A stretch of 64,000 nt of DNA from a virus, in IMG/VR virus record IMGVR_UViG_3300046092_000062, positions 187,866 to 251,865 of that record; one strand, written 5' to 3'. The position numbers and the translations under genes were made by a program. Below, piece by piece: positions 22,514 through 30,429 of this stretch. The stretch's first letter is position 1; the number at the start of each line of letters is the position of its first letter. The notes under the pieces were generated by a model. That model was not told where the DNA came from. It was given only the letters and a program-made list of their open reading frames with translations, and ran no database searches.

Positions 22514-22705
22514 ATGAAGCAATATGGCCTAGCGATTGAACGTTGGGGGCATCCACGTAAGGCAACTATATGGCATTGGCTTAAACAAAACTTTGGCCCC
22601 GAGGGTGATCGTTGGGGCACACAGTATGACTACGGACTGGACAATCTCTGGATGAATGAAGATGTTTACATCATGTATAAATTAAAATGGGAACAACATG
22701 ACTGA
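22514..22705 (+). CDS. LRW-tail family protein, array 2
   Basis: 63 residues. IWHWLKQNFGPEGDRW in the core position (W-x-x-x-x-F-G-P), end LWMNEDVYIMYKLKWEQHD, running four residues past LKW and overlapping the next start by eight bases. Confidence 0.7.
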   Translation: MKQYGLAIERWGHPRKATIWHWLKQNFGPEGDRWGTQYDYGLDNLWMNEDVYIMYKLKWEQHD

Positions 22706-23096
22706 TAAGAATACCTCAGATCAAATGAAAATCTTGATCCCAATGATCCGTAAGGTCATGCCCACAATGATCGCAACTGACATCATTGGTGTGCAGACAA
22801 TGGATATGGGAATCGAACTTGAAACCGGGGAGACTTACGTGGATGAAGCCGCTAGTCATGCAACCGAAAACAACATCGTGGAATGGTATTGGGCACGATT
22901 GCCCCTGTCTGCAGGAGCATTCTGGAACATCAAAGGAACCCAGGCGCATTACAAACAAGTTGATGCATGGTGTGAAGAAACATTCGGACCACGCTGCTCC
23001 AACGAGCATCCTGAATTTATATGGGATAAAATTAACTACCGTTATTGCTTTAAACATTCCGAAGATAGGACAGCATTCGTGCTGAAGTGGGGCTAA
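22698..23096 (+). CDS. LRW-tail family protein with N-terminal extension, array 2
   Basis: 132 residues. The first 60 or so form a hydrophobic, methionine-rich region (MKILIPMIRKVMPTMIATDI) unlike other members. Then core VDAWCEETFGPRCSNEHPEF and tail YCFKHSEDRTAFVLKWG. Ends GGCTAATATT, where the next gene seems to begin with ATT. Confidence 0.75.
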   Translation: MTDKNTSDQMKILIPMIRKVMPTMIATDIIGVQTMDMGIELETGETYVDEAASHATENNIVEWYWARLPLSAGAFWNIKGTQAHYKQVDAWCEETFGPRCSNEHPEFIWDKINYRYCFKHSEDRTAFVLKWG

Positions 23097-23097
23097 T

Positions 23098-23310
23098 ATT
23101 TCACGCTACGTACTGCCAACACAGTCCGAGCAAATGGACGCATGGTTCAATGGCGGGCACTTAATTGTGCTAACAGACATTATGTATTGGAGCGCTCACT
23201 ACCAAGACTTAGCAGACTGGTGTAAAGGAAACGATTCCCAAGTGCAAGGAATGACAGTGGTAGTACCCAATGAAAAAGTATTAACTTTATTCTGCCTACG
23301 CTGGTCGTAA
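23098..23310 (+). CDS. LRW-tail family protein, last gene of array 2, possible ATT start
   Basis: The frame encodes SRYVLPTQSEQMDAWFNGGH, the core LADWCKGNDSQV and the tail VVVPNEKVLTLFCLRWS. No ATG or GTG lies near the junction; ATT 23098 stands exactly where array starts fall, after GAAGTGGGG. The alternative ATG 23134 gives 58 residues. As in the last gene of array 1, the final LRW is written CTA CGC TGG. Confidence 0.6.
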   Translation: MSRYVLPTQSEQMDAWFNGGHLIVLTDIMYWSAHYQDLADWCKGNDSQVQGMTVVVPNEKVLTLFCLRWS

Positions 23311-23320
23311 TAAGTACAGT

Positions 23321-24529
23321 ATGATCCACCCATTCTCCGACAAAAATAAGTTCGGATACTACACAATCGGTCAGTATACCACTTACTCAAAGCTAGAAGC
23401 ATTTGAGATTTCTTCAAAGACTCAACAACCTATTAGTAGATATTTCAATGATGAAGTCTACACCGCTGCTAATCCGTTAAACGAGCCTCCGTTATCACTG
23501 TGGGAATACTACACCCAACGAGCTCAACAGATTCGCAACAGTTATGATTATGTAGTTGTTATGTACAGCGGCGGAGCAGATAGCAAAACTGTGCTTGACT
23601 CATTTGTTAAAAACAACATTCATGTAGATGAGATTGCTCAGTTTACACATGCAGAGGGTTCGGGCAAAAACGCATTCATGGATAGAGAAGTTTGGAAAGT
23701 GGCAGCGCCAACTACTCAAGCAATCGTTGACAACAACCCACTCACTAAGCATAGACTCATTGATGTATCTAAGCATTACTACTCGCAGTTTGATGACGCA
23801 AACTTTAAATTTGACTTTATCTACCAAGTAAACAATTTCCTGCACCCACTTGCTAGTATCCGATGCAGATTAAGAGAATATGTCGACGATTGGAAACATA
23901 TCATCGATTCTGGAAAAAGATTATGTTTAGTGTGGGGAGGTGAAAAGCCATTGGTATTTTACAGCGGTATACACAAAAAGCACGTTTTTATGTTTTCTGA
24001 CTGTATTGATAATATGGTACCACCGTCTGTTCAGCAAGAGAATAACCCCGGATGGTTTGATGAGTTGTTTTACTGGACTCCGGACATGCCCGAGATTGCA
24101 ATTAAACAGGCGCACGTTGTAAAAAACTGTTTTAGGGATCCTACTAATTCTCTTGGTTACTTAGAAAGGACCAAGGCACCGTCAGCATCAGCATTTGAAC
24201 AAATTGTAAATGAAGATGCCAATCGACGCAGTGGTTCGACTGTTATCAATGGCGTTAGGTGGTTTTTGAAACGCGAAGCGTTGCATCAATTGATATACCC
24301 TACATGGAATCCGTACACGTTTTCAGACGGAAAACCCCCGTCTATTATTACACATCCACGTGACCAATGGTTCTGGAACGACACTAGTGCATTAAATACT
24401 GCACGGACTAACTATATGCAGGGCATTGTAAAGTTTAAACAAATGGTTCCAGTTTCTGCACTAAAAGACCCAACTAATTTTGAAACTGGTTTGAAATTTA
24501 TTAATACTAAAATGTACCCTGTAGAATAA
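23321..24529 (+). CDS. PP-loop ATP pyrophosphatase-family protein
   Basis: 402 residues. VVVMYSGGADSKTVLDSF (about residues 78-95) is the PP-loop signature S-G-G-x-D-S of the adenine nucleotide alpha-hydrolase family (PAPS reductase, tRNA thiolation and QueC-type enzymes), which adenylates its substrate. The remaining 300 residues do not match a known subfamily by eye; WGGEKPLVFYSG and a tryptophan-rich end (HPRDQWFWND) are distinctive. Possible roles are tRNA or DNA base modification. No cysteine motif typical of PAPS reductase was seen. Confidence 0.75.
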   Translation: MIHPFSDKNKFGYYTIGQYTTYSKLEAFEISSKTQQPISRYFNDEVYTAANPLNEPPLSLWEYYTQRAQQIRNSYDYVVVMYSGGADSKTVLDSFVKNNIHVDEIAQFTHAEGSGKNAFMDREVWKVAAPTTQAIVDNNPLTKHRLIDVSKHYYSQFDDANFKFDFIYQVNNFLHPLASIRCRLREYVDDWKHIIDSGKRLCLVWGGEKPLVFYSGIHKKHVFMFSDCIDNMVPPSVQQENNPGWFDELFYWTPDMPEIAIKQAHVVKNCFRDPTNSLGYLERTKAPSASAFEQIVNEDANRRSGSTVINGVRWFLKREALHQLIYPTWNPYTFSDGKPPSIITHPRDQWFWNDTSALNTARTNYMQGIVKFKQMVPVSALKDPTNFETGLKFINTKMYPVE

Positions 24530-24532
24530 TAG

Positions 24533-24561
24533 TTGCGCTAAATGGCATCATATGCTATAAT
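24533..24561 (+). promoter_or_regulatory. Sigma70-type promoter of array 3, leaderless
   Basis: TTGCGC (24533-24538), 17-base spacer beginning TAAATGG, TATAAT (24556-24561). The ATG at 24567 is only five bases beyond the -10 box. Confidence 0.75.
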
Positions 24562-24566
24562 ACAGT

Positions 24567-24782
24567 ATGGAAAAGAAAATCAAATGGCTACACGAAGGTA
24601 CACTACTTCGTGCCACTGTGCCCGTTGCACCACGTGGATTTGAAAGATCCCTTCGCGAAGAAGACATGGATCCAATCCAAGAATGGTGTGACGAAGTTGG
24701 GTACGGACGCCGCATGAGCTTTGACACGTTTAAATTTAAAACACAGGCAGAGATAACTGCATTTCTACTAAAATGGTCTTAA
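24567..24782 (+). CDS. LRW-tail family protein, array 3 gene 1
   Basis: 71 residues. Core IQEWCDEVGYGRRMSF, tail FKFKTQAEITAFLLKWS. The start codon lies at the expected transcription start, as in the first gene of array 2. Its last codons contain the next ATG (AAATGGTCTTAA). Confidence 0.75.
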   Translation: MEKKIKWLHEGTLLRATVPVAPRGFERSLREEDMDPIQEWCDEVGYGRRMSFDTFKFKTQAEITAFLLKWS

Positions 24783-25045
24783 TCGACAATGACATCAGCA
24801 GCATGTACCCAGGCAGCGTTGAAAACCCAAGAAGCAGAGTATTTTGGGCACAAATTGATGAGGAACATCGCATGAGAGTACTAAACAAGAAGTATTGGCC
24901 GTATCATGTTAAAGCCGAGACAACCGATAAACAAGAGCGCTGGTGCTATGAGAATCTCAAAAGTAGCGAATGGCGTAATGTTGGCAGTTACTTTGCATTC
25001 AAGCGAGAGCAAGATGCAATGATGTTTACACTAAAGTGGTCCTAA
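24773..25045 (+). CDS. LRW-tail family protein, array 3 gene 2
   Basis: 90 residues. Core QERWCYENLKSSEW, tail FAFKREQDAMMFTLKWS. Starts within the final codons of gene 1, ends with a TAATG overlap. Confidence 0.75.
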   Translation: MVLIDNDISSMYPGSVENPRSRVFWAQIDEEHRMRVLNKKYWPYHVKAETTDKQERWCYENLKSSEWRNVGSYFAFKREQDAMMFTLKWS

Positions 25046-25335
25046 TGGATTTTGAATTTGTCGATAAATGCAGAGCCAAACTAAAACCTCTTGGGGTTAA
25101 AGTTAGCATTGACATCATTGATGATTGCTACTATGCAACATTTGATGGGACCAAGTCCTTAATGAAAACTAAGTGGGTTGAACTGTTTGGTATTTCATTT
25201 GGGCAGATTGCAATGCGTACACTAATGGAATTCCACTCTGCCTTAGATGTAAAAGAGCCTGCTGATAACATAGCAGTTTTTAAAATTGGCACCCTTTTTG
25301 ATATACTGAGCAAGCAACATGAGCAGACACTATAG
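25045..25335 (+). CDS. Hypothetical protein following array 3
   Basis: 96 residues. IAVFKIGTLFDILSKQ near the end faintly recalls the tail, but there is no acidic segment and no LRW. Hydrophobic beta-strand pattern in front (GVKVSIDIIDDCYYATF). ATG 25045 overlaps the previous stop; the frame also contains ATG 25036. Overlaps the next gene by 17 bases. Confidence 0.6.
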   Translation: MDFEFVDKCRAKLKPLGVKVSIDIIDDCYYATFDGTKSLMKTKWVELFGISFGQIAMRTLMEFHSALDVKEPADNIAVFKIGTLFDILSKQHEQTL

Positions 25336-26164
25336 TAGCAGCGCACCAGTTAGCTGGTTGCGTAACAAACTTAACATTGACAAGCCCTATGCCTTGCCGT
25401 GGGGAGGATTTGAGAAGTGGGAAGCCGAATTGAAAGCACAACGACCTATAGCATATTTCTTTACTGAAGTACTTCCTGACTGGATTGAGTACCCTGCCAA
25501 GTGGACCATCGATCCCATCAATGACGTTCGTTATTACTTTCGAAATCGTTGGATTACAAAAACCCATTACATAAAGACTAGACTGCAACCCGGCAAGTGG
25601 TACGAGTATGAAACTAGAATTTTGCACGGACTTTTTAGTGAACTTGTGGACTTTGTTGAAATCGATAAGGCCAGTCATGCAGTTGCATGGGGCTCCAAAG
25701 AAGATCGAGCAAAATACAGTATCCCGTGGTGGAAGAAATTTCGCTTGGCTTATTGGGGAGAGTGGCGTTGCCCCCAAGCAGGACTCGATCACTTGCGTTG
25801 GGAAATCGATCTCGATAACCCCGATAAGGATGTAAGCGAGCGTTGCGATAGTCAAGCGCAGGCTGCACGTGAGACTATGATCTTATACACCTGGTGGAAA
25901 GAAATCCGCAGTGTGCGAACCGATAATGCTGCATACGAAATATCTGGGTGGGACGATTTTAACGTGCGTATGGATGCCGAGCACGGGGACAACTGGTTAT
26001 GGGGATCTTTGGGCAATGGTAGACGCGGTAAACTCACTGTTACTGAACAACAAGAGTACGATGCTATCCGTGCCACCATCGATCAACTTGAACAAGATTG
26101 GGAGCGAGAAGACGAAGAGATGATGATCCGCTTAATCAAGTTGCGTAAAAGTCTTTGGACTTGA
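25319..26164 (+). CDS. Conserved large-phage protein, 281 residues
   Basis: Soluble, tryptophan-rich. The block KTHYIKTRLQPGKWYEYETR and the next LHGLFSELVDFVEI are distinctive; I recall them from hypothetical proteins of several large phages. N-terminal half basic-aromatic, C-terminal end a charged helix (EQDWEREDEEMMIRLIKLRK). No catalytic motif identified. The stop codon overlaps the -35 box of the promoter at 26161. Confidence 0.75.
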   Translation: MSRHYSSSAPVSWLRNKLNIDKPYALPWGGFEKWEAELKAQRPIAYFFTEVLPDWIEYPAKWTIDPINDVRYYFRNRWITKTHYIKTRLQPGKWYEYETRILHGLFSELVDFVEIDKASHAVAWGSKEDRAKYSIPWWKKFRLAYWGEWRCPQAGLDHLRWEIDLDNPDKDVSERCDSQAQAARETMILYTWWKEIRSVRTDNAAYEISGWDDFNVRMDAEHGDNWLWGSLGNGRRGKLTVTEQQEYDAIRATIDQLEQDWEREDEEMMIRLIKLRKSLWT

Positions 26165-26189
26165 CCCATAATGATTTACCTAGTATAAT
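26161..26189 (+). promoter_or_regulatory. Sigma70-type promoter
   Basis: TTGACC (26161-26166), spacer CATAATGATTTACCTAG, TATAAT (26184-26189). Drives the membrane protein at 26208 and probably genes through IF-1. Confidence 0.85.
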
Positions 26190-26207
26190 TGCTACACTGG
26201 AGTTAAC

Positions 26208-26609
26208 ATGACATTGGATTTGATCGTTGAATTTGTGGTTTTCTTTTTGCAATTTATGTTTTGGATGCTGGTGTTTAGCCTTTGCATCCGTGCAGTGACC
26301 GGAGGGTCTGCTTCAATTGAGGAAGAAAAAGAAGAGCTTAAAGACAAACTTACCAAACTCATACACGTTGTTAAGCCCGAAAAGCACGGCGACATGATTT
26401 ATTGGTTTGACTACGACACAGATGCTTTCTTGGGACAAGGACATACCGATGAGGAAATAATTGCACAGATCAAAGCAAGGTTTCCGTCGCATATTTTTAT
26501 CATCAACGAAGGTCAAAGCAGCATCAGCGCACCCGACTGGAAGGCTGCACCACTAGCTGCACTACTTGAGTCAAAATCTGTTAACAATATTGTTGGACGT
26601 ATCAAATGA
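26208..26609 (+). CDS. Membrane-anchored protein, 133 residues
   Basis: One long N-terminal transmembrane helix (LIVEFVVFFLQFMFWMLVFS, residues 4-23), an acidic coiled-coil linker (EEEKEELKDKLTKLIH), then a cytoplasmic-like alpha-beta domain (GDMIYWFDYDTDAFLGQG). Probably anchored in the inner membrane. Function unknown. ATGA overlap with the next gene. Confidence 0.7.
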   Translation: MTLDLIVEFVVFFLQFMFWMLVFSLCIRAVTGGSASIEEEKEELKDKLTKLIHVVKPEKHGDMIYWFDYDTDAFLGQGHTDEEIIAQIKARFPSHIFIINEGQSSISAPDWKAAPLAALLESKSVNNIVGRIK

Positions 26610-27001
26610 GTATGCACCTACACCACCCTAGCCTTAGCATGACTGGCAAAAAGCGGGGCAAGATGAAATTTAAAAGCGCAGAAGCCAAACGCGAGTTTGA
26701 GCAACTGGATAAAGAGTGGAAAGATCTGCTCAAACGTCAAGGTGCGGAGCTTGAAGAAAAGCGCCGCCAACGTGCGCTCAAAGCTGAGCCGCTTGCATAC
26801 AAACTAAGTGCTCCTGCTGGGCGGGATACAGGACCACGTATCCCAAGTTTGAACTCAGGTGCTGGTGTGGCCACTATGGCTCCTGCAAAAGTCTACACAG
26901 GCACAAAAGTAAAAGGTATTGCTACTATGCACAAGAGCAACGCCGTTCCAGTGTTTAGTGATGAAGAGGCTGTTGAAATCAGTCGTATGCGCCGTGGTTA
27001 A
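26606..27001 (+). CDS. Conserved phage protein MSMHLHHPSLS
   Basis: 131 residues. Distinctive start (MSMHLHHPSLSMTGKKRGK), basic helical middle (KEWKDLLKRQGAELEEKRRQ) and a flexible C-terminal half with proline, glycine and threonine. I recall the start from T4-like marine phage proteins of unknown role. Possibly nucleic-acid-binding because of its charge. Confidence 0.65.
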   Translation: MSMHLHHPSLSMTGKKRGKMKFKSAEAKREFEQLDKEWKDLLKRQGAELEEKRRQRALKAEPLAYKLSAPAGRDTGPRIPSLNSGAGVATMAPAKVYTGTKVKGIATMHKSNAVPVFSDEEAVEISRMRRG

Positions 27002-27269
27002 TTATCAATACTACTGCGAAGTTAACTGGGACCGTCCTAGCCGCCCCAGGGGTGTTTATACGTTTGAGTCGCCTGATCACAAATATGCCACTAGATTATA
27101 TTATGACGCAGTTCAATGCAGTGATGTAATATGGCGCCAAGGCCCTAAGGGCGGGGTCAAAATAGTTAAGGATCGCCGGGCAGTTTACCCGGTGGGCTAT
27201 ATTACTAGCAGCGAAAAACATATGAAAAAGTTCATGTTTATTAAACTAACTGCCAAACCTTTGGCATAA
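26994..27269 (+). CDS. Diverged LRW-like protein outside the arrays
   Basis: 91 residues from GTG 26994; the frame reaches further upstream inside the previous gene, so the start is uncertain. Aromatic front (VNYQYYCEVNWDRPSRPRGV), end SEKHMKKFMFIKLTAKPLA, where F-M-F-I-K-L resembles the family tail. Function unknown. Confidence 0.55.
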   Translation: MVNYQYYCEVNWDRPSRPRGVYTFESPDHKYATRLYYDAVQCSDVIWRQGPKGGVKIVKDRRAVYPVGYITSSEKHMKKFMFIKLTAKPLA

Positions 27270-27310
27270 GTAAACAGCGTACATAACGAAAGGATAACGC
27301 AGAAAACACC

Positions 27311-27532
27311 ATGGCAAAATCAGACGACATTATTCGCATGGCTGGCAAAGTAGAAGAAGTTCTACCCAACGCTATGTTTAGAATTGTGCTTGAAAACAAG
27401 CATACCATTACCGCAACTATTGGCGGTAGACTACGCAAAAACAATATTCGCATCTTGCTCGGCGATAGCGTAGAAATTGAAATGAGCCCATACGATATGG
27501 ATCGCGGGCGTGTAGTGTATCGCAATAAATAA
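27311..27532 (+). CDS. infA: Translation initiation factor IF-1
   Basis: 73 residues, the normal bacterial length. It aligns along its whole length with bacterial IF-1: [20 protein letters not shown], then [37 protein letters not shown] and [15 protein letters not shown]-1 is an OB-fold protein that binds the 30S A site during initiation. The preceding AAAGGATAACGC is a good ribosome-binding site. A phage copy could bias initiation toward phage mRNAs, including the possible leaderless ones; this is speculation. Confidence 0.95.
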   Translation: MAKSDDIIRMAGKVEEVLPNAMFRIVLENKHTITATIGGRLRKNNIRILLGDSVEIEMSPYDMDRGRVVYRNK

Positions 27533-27535
27533 GTG

Positions 27536-28075
27536 ATGCACTCCATACGTAACACCCTAACACTATTAGAATCCCCAACCGAATTAGCGCAGATTAAACT
27601 GCCATACAGCCGCACTGCACTCTCACCAGTTATGAGTAGTGCAACAGTTGATAGTCATTACGGAAAACTATACAAGGGCTACGTAGATCGCTATAACAAA
27701 GGCGAAGGCGACAAAACCTTCAACGAAGCAGGTGCTTACTTACACGGCATATTCTTTGGTCAATTTAGAGCACCACGTTCTACTGCACCCAAAGGACACA
27801 TATTAGATCTAATCAATCGCCACCACACATCATTTGTGGATTTTAAAAAGAATTTCAAAGAAGAAGCGTTAAAGATGCAAGGCTCTGGTTGGATTTATCT
27901 AAGCAAGAGCGGGGCAATTAAGACCATTGGTAATCACGCTAAACGCACAGATATAGCATTGCTAGTTGATATGTGGGAACATGCTTACACAAACGACTAC
28001 AGCACAAACAAAGCAAAGTATCTGGACAGCATCTGGCGCATAATGGACTGGGACGCAATTAACAGACGTTTGTGA
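27536..28075 (+). CDS. Fe/Mn superoxide dismutase
   Basis: 179 residues, close to the family's 190-200. All four metal ligands can be placed: His in DSHYGKLYKGYV, His in YLHGIFFG, and Asp and His in LLVDMWEHAYTNDY. QGSGWIYLS matches the family's QGSGW block. The usual second-sphere His-His after the first ligand is replaced (K-L-Y), so redox tuning may differ. It disproportionates superoxide. It lies four bases after IF-1 and just before the late tail-fibre genes, so it could be either a metabolic enzyme or a virion protein. Confidence 0.9.
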   Translation: MHSIRNTLTLLESPTELAQIKLPYSRTALSPVMSSATVDSHYGKLYKGYVDRYNKGEGDKTFNEAGAYLHGIFFGQFRAPRSTAPKGHILDLINRHHTSFVDFKKNFKEEALKMQGSGWIYLSKSGAIKTIGNHAKRTDIALLVDMWEHAYTNDYSTNKAKYLDSIWRIMDWDAINRRL

Positions 28076-28080
28076 CATAT

Positions 28081-28117
28081 AGCCCGATATTGGGCTTGTA
28101 CATGTTTTGGTAAATAC
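28081..28117 (+). promoter_or_regulatory. Hairpin followed by a T4-late-like promoter
   Basis: AGCCC-GATATT-GGGCT (28081-28096) may end early transcription, though its T-run is poor. GTAAATAC (28110-28117) is the late box, 24 bases before the tail-fibre ATG. Confidence 0.65.
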
Positions 28118-28140
28118 TCATATAGTATGGATACCACAAC

Positions 28141-30429
28141 ATGAGTTCAGACGTAAGATTCGTAAACACAGGCGCCGTTGCAAACGACGGAACAGGCGAT
28201 GCAATTCGCACAGCATTTACTACTGTAAATAGTAACTTCAGCAACATCGATGCCAGAATTAGCACCGGTAATTTCGGCGTTGTTTACAGCGGCACTTACA
28301 TTCAAGCCAACTTGTTGTTAACAAGTCTCGGCCCAACACTAACCGACTCATTAGAAGTCTACAGTACTGCAAATATTGCAGGTAATGTGCAGATCGCTAA
28401 CCTAACAGTTAATAACGCATTTGTTGCAAGTAGAATTACTTCCACTGGTAACACTTATGTACAAGATAGTTTGAATGTTACTAACGACATACAAGTTACT
28501 AGAAACGTGGTAATTGGCGGTAACTTAACGGTGCTTGGTAACTCTGTAACCGTTAGTTCCGCAGACTTGGCAGTGCAGGACAGCCTAATTAACTTACACA
28601 CCGTTGGCCTTGATCCGTTAACATTCGACGACGGCAAGGACATTGGCTTAAAATTCCATTATTACAAAACATCTGACAAACATGCTGCTCTTGTGTGGGC
28701 CAATGATAGCCAAGCATTAGAGTTCTACGCTGACGGAATTGAATCAGTTGGTAACACATTTAGCGGAACTTACGGTAACGTAAAGGTAGGCAGCTTATTT
28801 GTTACTAACACCACAGCAACTACCGACACAACCACCGGCGCTATTGTTACTCGAGGTGGTATTGCGGCTGCTGGTAACATCGCTGCAACCAATTTCTTAG
28901 GTAACGTATACGGTACCCAAGCCAACGTAGCCAACTTATCTGTATCGGGCTCAGTTCTTGGCAGTTTATATTTTAGCGGAGCCGATACCATTTATATTAA
29001 CGGTTCCGCAGTTGCTACATCAGCTGCATCGTTTACAGGTGGTACTGTACCTGGATACACTTTATTCAATGCAGTAGTAGAAGCTCGTGGTAACATTTTC
29101 GCTAACAGCCAAGTTGCTAGCACTAGCACAACAACTGGTGCGTTAGTTGTTAATGGCGGAGCAGGTATTAGTGGTACAGTATACGCAGGTAGCGTTAATG
29201 CTCCAATCGGAACTGGTACTGCCAACTCAGGCGCATTTACTACTATCACGTCCACTGGCATTATAAACGCAAGCGGTAACATTGTTGCCGGTGCAACAAC
29301 TCACAGCGTTGGTATTACTACTGGTGCTCTTGTTGTTAAGGGCGGTGTAGGTATTGCTGGTAACTTGTATGTAGGCGGTAGTATTAACAACACGCCAATT
29401 GGCGTATACGGATCAAGTATTGGTAACTTTATCAGCATTGGTGACCAAGGTCCTGGATACGGTATCTTTACTCGTTTACAAATCAACAACACCACAGCAA
29501 GTGCAAACTTAACCACTGGTGCCGTAATTGTAGCAGGTGGTGTTGGTGTAAGCGGTAACGTATATGCAAACGGCATGTATGCCAACAACATCGGCTTCGC
29601 TAACGGTGCGCCGTTTGTGTCAACTGCTATTGCCAACACCGCAGATATTACTGCTAACATCCCAAGTGGACCTAGCGTAGGTGTTAGTTTAACTACTACT
29701 GGCGTAACTGCCGGTACTTACGGTAATGTAACCTATTACCCAATCGTCACAGTCGACAGTAAAGGTCGCGCAACTTCAGTGGCATCTCAAGTTATTAACT
29801 TGCCGCTAACTGGCACGAGTGGCACTGGTGCAGCTAACGGTTCGTTAACCTTTGCCGGATCAAGTGGTGTTACTGCAACCGTAAGTGGCGGTACTGTAAC
29901 CATTGCTACTCCACAAGATGTTCGCACTAGCGCAGCACCAACTTTTGCTGGTATTAACGTAAGCGCAGCGATTGTTCCAACTGGTAACGCCACTGTTAAC
30001 TTAGGTAGCCCAACTGCATGGTTTAATAATATCTACGGTGTATCAAGTCAAGCAAAATACGCTGACTTGGCAGAAAAGTACACAAGCGATAGCGATTATA
30101 CCCCAGGTACTGTGTTAGTATTTGGTGGCGCACAAGAAGTTACAATCGCCGCAGAGTTTGCAGATACTAGAGTCGCTGGTGCAGTTACAACTGATCCAGC
30201 TTACTTGATGAATGCCGAACTAGATGGTGTTGCTATTGCATTGCGTGGACGTATTCCAGTTAATGTAATTGGCAAGGTTGCTAAAGGTGATTTGCTTGTC
30301 ACAAGTACAACACCAGGATGTGCGGTAAGTGTTGGGAACGACAAGACCTACGGTCCTGCGGTATTTGCCAAGGCACTTAACAATAAAGAAAACGATGGCA
30401 TTGGCCAAATTGAAGCGGTAATACTATAA
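28141..30429 (+). CDS. Tail fibre protein
   Basis: 762 residues, asparagine-, threonine- and glycine-rich, no cysteine-rich or enzymatic region. The N-terminus contains DGTGDAIRTAFTTVNSNFSN, a likely attachment motif also seen in the protein at 32864. The shaft holds repeats of the form TTGA-x-V-V-x-GG-x-G-I-x-G-x-x-Y (for example TTGALVVNGGAGISGTVYAG, TTGALVVKGGVGIAGNLYVG, TTGAVIVAGGVGVSGNVYAN). The last 120 residues (from ADLAEKYTSDSDYTPGTVLV) form a compact domain that may trimerise or act in maturation. Late promoter directly upstream. Confidence 0.85.
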   Translation: MSSDVRFVNTGAVANDGTGDAIRTAFTTVNSNFSNIDARISTGNFGVVYSGTYIQANLLLTSLGPTLTDSLEVYSTANIAGNVQIANLTVNNAFVASRITSTGNTYVQDSLNVTNDIQVTRNVVIGGNLTVLGNSVTVSSADLAVQDSLINLHTVGLDPLTFDDGKDIGLKFHYYKTSDKHAALVWANDSQALEFYADGIESVGNTFSGTYGNVKVGSLFVTNTTATTDTTTGAIVTRGGIAAAGNIAATNFLGNVYGTQANVANLSVSGSVLGSLYFSGADTIYINGSAVATSAASFTGGTVPGYTLFNAVVEARGNIFANSQVASTSTTTGALVVNGGAGISGTVYAGSVNAPIGTGTANSGAFTTITSTGIINASGNIVAGATTHSVGITTGALVVKGGVGIAGNLYVGGSINNTPIGVYGSSIGNFISIGDQGPGYGIFTRLQINNTTASANLTTGAVIVAGGVGVSGNVYANGMYANNIGFANGAPFVSTAIANTADITANIPSGPSVGVSLTTTGVTAGTYGNVTYYPIVTVDSKGRATSVASQVINLPLTGTSGTGAANGSLTFAGSSGVTATVSGGTVTIATPQDVRTSAAPTFAGINVSAAIVPTGNATVNLGSPTAWFNNIYGVSSQAKYADLAEKYTSDSDYTPGTVLVFGGAQEVTIAAEFADTRVAGAVTTDPAYLMNAELDGVAIALRGRIPVNVIGKVAKGDLLVTSTTPGCAVSVGNDKTYGPAVFAKALNNKENDGIGQIEAVIL

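Noticed and set aside
28800-29570. Repeated DNA segments in the fibre gene that could suggest a CRISPR or tandem repeat array
   Set aside because: The repeats are in-frame protein repeats with variable spacing and belong to the shaft of a fibre protein; there are no direct repeats of constant length.
28770-29660. Several minus-strand frames opposite the tail-fibre gene
   Set aside because: They are low-complexity proline-, alanine- and valine-rich shadows of the Gly/Thr/Asn repeats on the plus strand.
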